From NCBI GenBank assembly GCA_031258505.1, contig JAIRMT010000076.1, positions 1 through 7,254 of the forward strand: 7,254 nucleotides of DNA, given 5' to 3'. This stretch comes from Treponema sp. (GTDB taxonomy: Bacteria; Spirochaetota; Spirochaetia; Treponematales; Breznakiellaceae). Below the pieces are notes generated by a model. It saw only the letters and a program-made list of their open reading frames with translations, was not told the DNA's origin and ran no database searches. Made by a program: the position numbers and the translations under genes. Of the stretch, positions 6,502-7,254 are shown one piece after another; within the stretch, counting starts at the first letter, position 1; every line of letters begins with the position of its first letter.

Positions 6502-6657
6502 CTATGCTGAACCTTCACTCCAGAGCAGCGTTATCCCCAGGCACTTTGCTCTTATGGCCCAAATTATACTGTGTTCGTGTGTTCGTTTCAAGCCGCGCTC
6601 AAGCTGTTCACGATCGTGATCTAAGCCTGTTATGCCGACATAACTAAGCCTGTTCAC
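6502..6657 (-). CDS. Candidate small ORF within a repeat region
   Basis: A GTG at 6655-6657 opens a 51-residue frame ending at TAG 6502-6504. The open stretch extends back to a stop at 6673-6675. The product begins MNRLSYVGITGLDHDRE, has a basic middle (LERGLKRTHEH), then a hydrophobic part (SIIWAIRAKCLGITLLW). I recognise no family. No convincing ribosome binding site precedes the GTG. The frame also contains the promoter of the downstream coiled-coil gene, which argues against its being an essential coding region. It may be the relic of a gene or a repeat that happens to be open. Confidence 0.22.
   Translation of the reverse strand: MNRLSYVGITGLDHDREQLERGLKRTHEHSIIWAIRAKCLGITLLWSEGSA
6563..6591 (-). 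promoter_or_regulatory. Sigma-70-type promoter for the coiled-coil gene
   Basis: On the minus strand TTGAAA (complement of 6586-6591) is followed, after exactly 17 bases, by a perfect TATAAT (complement of 6563-6568). The spacer contains a doubled CGAACACA-like motif. Transcription would begin near 6556, leaving an untranslated leader of about 95 nt before the ATG at 6460. No other gene lies downstream in this orientation. Confidence 0.7.
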
Positions 6658-6667
6658 GATCTTGATC
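6605..6667. repeat. Nested direct and inverted repeat cluster
   Basis: TGTTCACGATCGTGATC (6605-6621) recurs at 6651-6667 with one mismatch. Between the copies TAAGCCTGTT is also doubled (6622-6631 and 6645-6654). The first copy contains a perfect 12-bp palindrome, TCACGATCGTGA (6608-6619). A perfect 6-bp hairpin GTTATG-CCGA-CATAAC (6629-6644) lies at the centre. This could be a protein-binding site or part of a dispersed intergenic repeat or mobile-element end. Confidence 0.7.
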
Positions 6668-6675
6668 CAGAGCTA

Positions 6676-6870
6676 CGCGGGTTGGGCGGTTAGGCGGAAT
6701 TCGGAACGAACTTCACTCGGGTTCTTTAGCAAGACCCCGCCGCCATTGGCCGCCGTTACCAGCCGCCAAAGACAGAGCCGCTTTTGCCGGTTCCACAGGC
6801 ATACTCGCTGCGCCAAGCTCGCCGCTGTTCACCACTATCCGCGTCTGGGCCGCGGGACCGTAATACCAAT
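6676..6870. other. GC-rich patch open in several frames, possible gene relic or dispersed repeat
   Basis: This stretch is markedly richer in G and C than the AT-rich sequence that follows. A minus-strand frame is open from 6871 down to a TGA at 6713 (52 residues, including GPAAQTRIVVNSGELGAAS), with no good start. Another minus frame ends PSEVRSEFRLTAQPA. Plus-strand frames are also open, including one from a TTG at 6662 that runs on through the adjacent terminator to a TAG at 6934. None has a ribosome binding site or a family I recognise, so none is called as a gene. Confidence 0.35.
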
Positions 6871-6877
6871 TTTATTT

Positions 6878-6925
6878 GTAACCCATTCATGCTCCATATA
6901 TGGGAGCATGAATGGTTACTTTTTT
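6878..6925 (+). terminator. Strong rho-independent terminator, plus orientation
   Basis: GTAACC-C-ATTCATGCTCC (6878-6895) pairs with GGAGCATGAATGGTTAC (6903-6919): 17 pairs with one bulged C. CCATATATGG at the tip closes the loop. Six T residues follow directly (6920-6925). Read on the minus strand the stem is followed by A-rich sequence, so the signal points rightward. There is no intact plus-strand gene close upstream. It would insulate the minus-strand barrel gene remnant from rightward transcription. Confidence 0.75.
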
Positions 6926-6930
6926 ATACC

Positions 6931-7140
6931 TTAGAATCTTAACCCTAGGCCAATACATGGCGATATTATAAAAGTCTCTGTTCCGAAAAAAATAACAAAG
7001 GCATAGGCGCACTGTATCCGTCCATAAATGGCCAAATTCGGATGAAATTCATATCGGGCAGTTATATTTCCACCAAAACCACAAAAGGGTATACCTACAA
7101 GAAGGCCTGCCGATACCGGTAATGAAAATTTTTCACTAAG
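6931..7140 (-). pseudogene. C-terminal remnant of an outer-membrane beta-barrel-like protein
   Basis: The minus-strand frame ending at TAA 6931-6933 encodes 69 residues from about base 7140. It begins LSEKFSLPVSAGLLVGIPF and continues with NITARYEFHPNLAIYGRIQ. It ends FIISPCIGLGLRF. Alternating hydrophobic/polar segments, Gly- and aromatic-rich turns and a terminal Phe are features of outer-membrane beta-barrels, whose last strand ends in an aromatic residue recognised by BamA. There is no start codon of its own. The frame meets a stop at 7144-7146, just where insertion-sequence-like DNA begins. The upstream, N-terminal part should lie on the far side of that element if this is a simple insertion. 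The specific family is not recognised. Confidence 0.6.
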
Positions 7141-7254
7141 AGCTTATCCCTGAATAAGTATTGATAAAAGTAGGAAACTGATATATGAAATAAGCGGGAG
7201 GGATTCAATGAAACAAAGGGTAGCATGGGAGATAACGGATGATTTTTGGGAAGC
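7140..7254 (+). mobile_element. Left end of a probable IS5-type insertion sequence, truncated by window end
   Basis: The proposed boundary is inferred from loss of the barrel-protein frame at 7140/7141. The sequence from there, GAGCTTATCCCTGAATAAGT, has an internal inverted pair CTTAT/ATAAG. It is preceded by TAA (7137-7139), which would fit the TNA target used by part of the IS5 family. The right end, its inverted repeat and the target duplication lie outside the window, so the exact edge is not proven. Confidence 0.5.
7208..7254 (+). CDS. Transposase N-terminus, IS5 family-like, 3' truncated by window
   Basis: Sixteen residues are visible: MKQRVAWEITDDFWEA. The 'I-T-D-D-F-W-E' start resembles the 'VTDEFWE' opening of IS5-family (IS427/IS1031-like) transposases with an N-terminal DUF4096-type helical domain. 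GGGAGGG at 7196-7202, five bases upstream, is a strong ribosome binding site. The catalytic DDE residues would lie beyond the window. The family call rests on this short motif and on context. Confidence 0.65.
   Translation, partial: MKQRVAWEITDDFWE

Noticed and set aside
6662..6934. 90-codon plus-strand frame from a TTG
   Set aside because: No ribosome binding site, no recognisable family, and it runs through the terminator hairpin; more likely chance openness in a GC-rich patch.
7161..7189. TTGATA-N17-TATGAA as transposase promoter
   Set aside because: The -10 matches only 4 of 6 and transcription would start at the ribosome binding site itself, leaving almost no leader; not strong enough to annotate.

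Overview
The window reads as a chromosomal segment of a spirochaete, most likely a Treponema. This is inferred from gene order and protein style (L9 beginning MKVILNKD, a basic/acidic L9 tail, zinc-type S18), not from a database match. Base composition is moderate in the main operon, higher in two intergenic patches, and clearly AT-rich at the right end.

Bases 1-4169 are a dense plus-strand operon of the classic replication/translation type: ssb (5' end outside the window), rpsR, a polytopic membrane protein where Firmicutes carry YybS (DUF2232), rplI, dnaB, and a small ComFB-family protein. Gaps are 11-57 nt and no internal promoter was seen, so co-transcription is likely. The set joins single-strand DNA binding and the replicative helicase with two ribosomal proteins, plus a possible signalling protein at the end.

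Bases 4251-5405 hold a plus-strand PLP enzyme of the cystathionine gamma-synthase/beta-lyase family (methionine/cysteine metabolism). It converges on a minus-strand gene at 5609-6460. That gene encodes a coiled-coil protein with five exact-length 11-residue repeats and a C-terminal PD-(D/E)XK nuclease-like domain, and it has a near-consensus promoter on the minus strand. A hairpin-bearing, GC-rich spacer lies between the two.

The right end (6461-7254) is accessory sequence. It holds a repeat cluster with a short minus-strand ORF, a GC-rich patch open in several frames that may be a dispersed repeat or gene relic, and a strong plus-oriented terminator. Next comes the C-terminal 69 residues of a minus-strand beta-barrel-like protein ending in Phe. 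Its frame is lost exactly where a probable IS5-type insertion sequence begins, and the first 16 codons of that element's transposase close the window. The most notable observations are this broken outer-membrane-type gene, the repeat/nuclease protein, and the ComFB protein beside dnaB.
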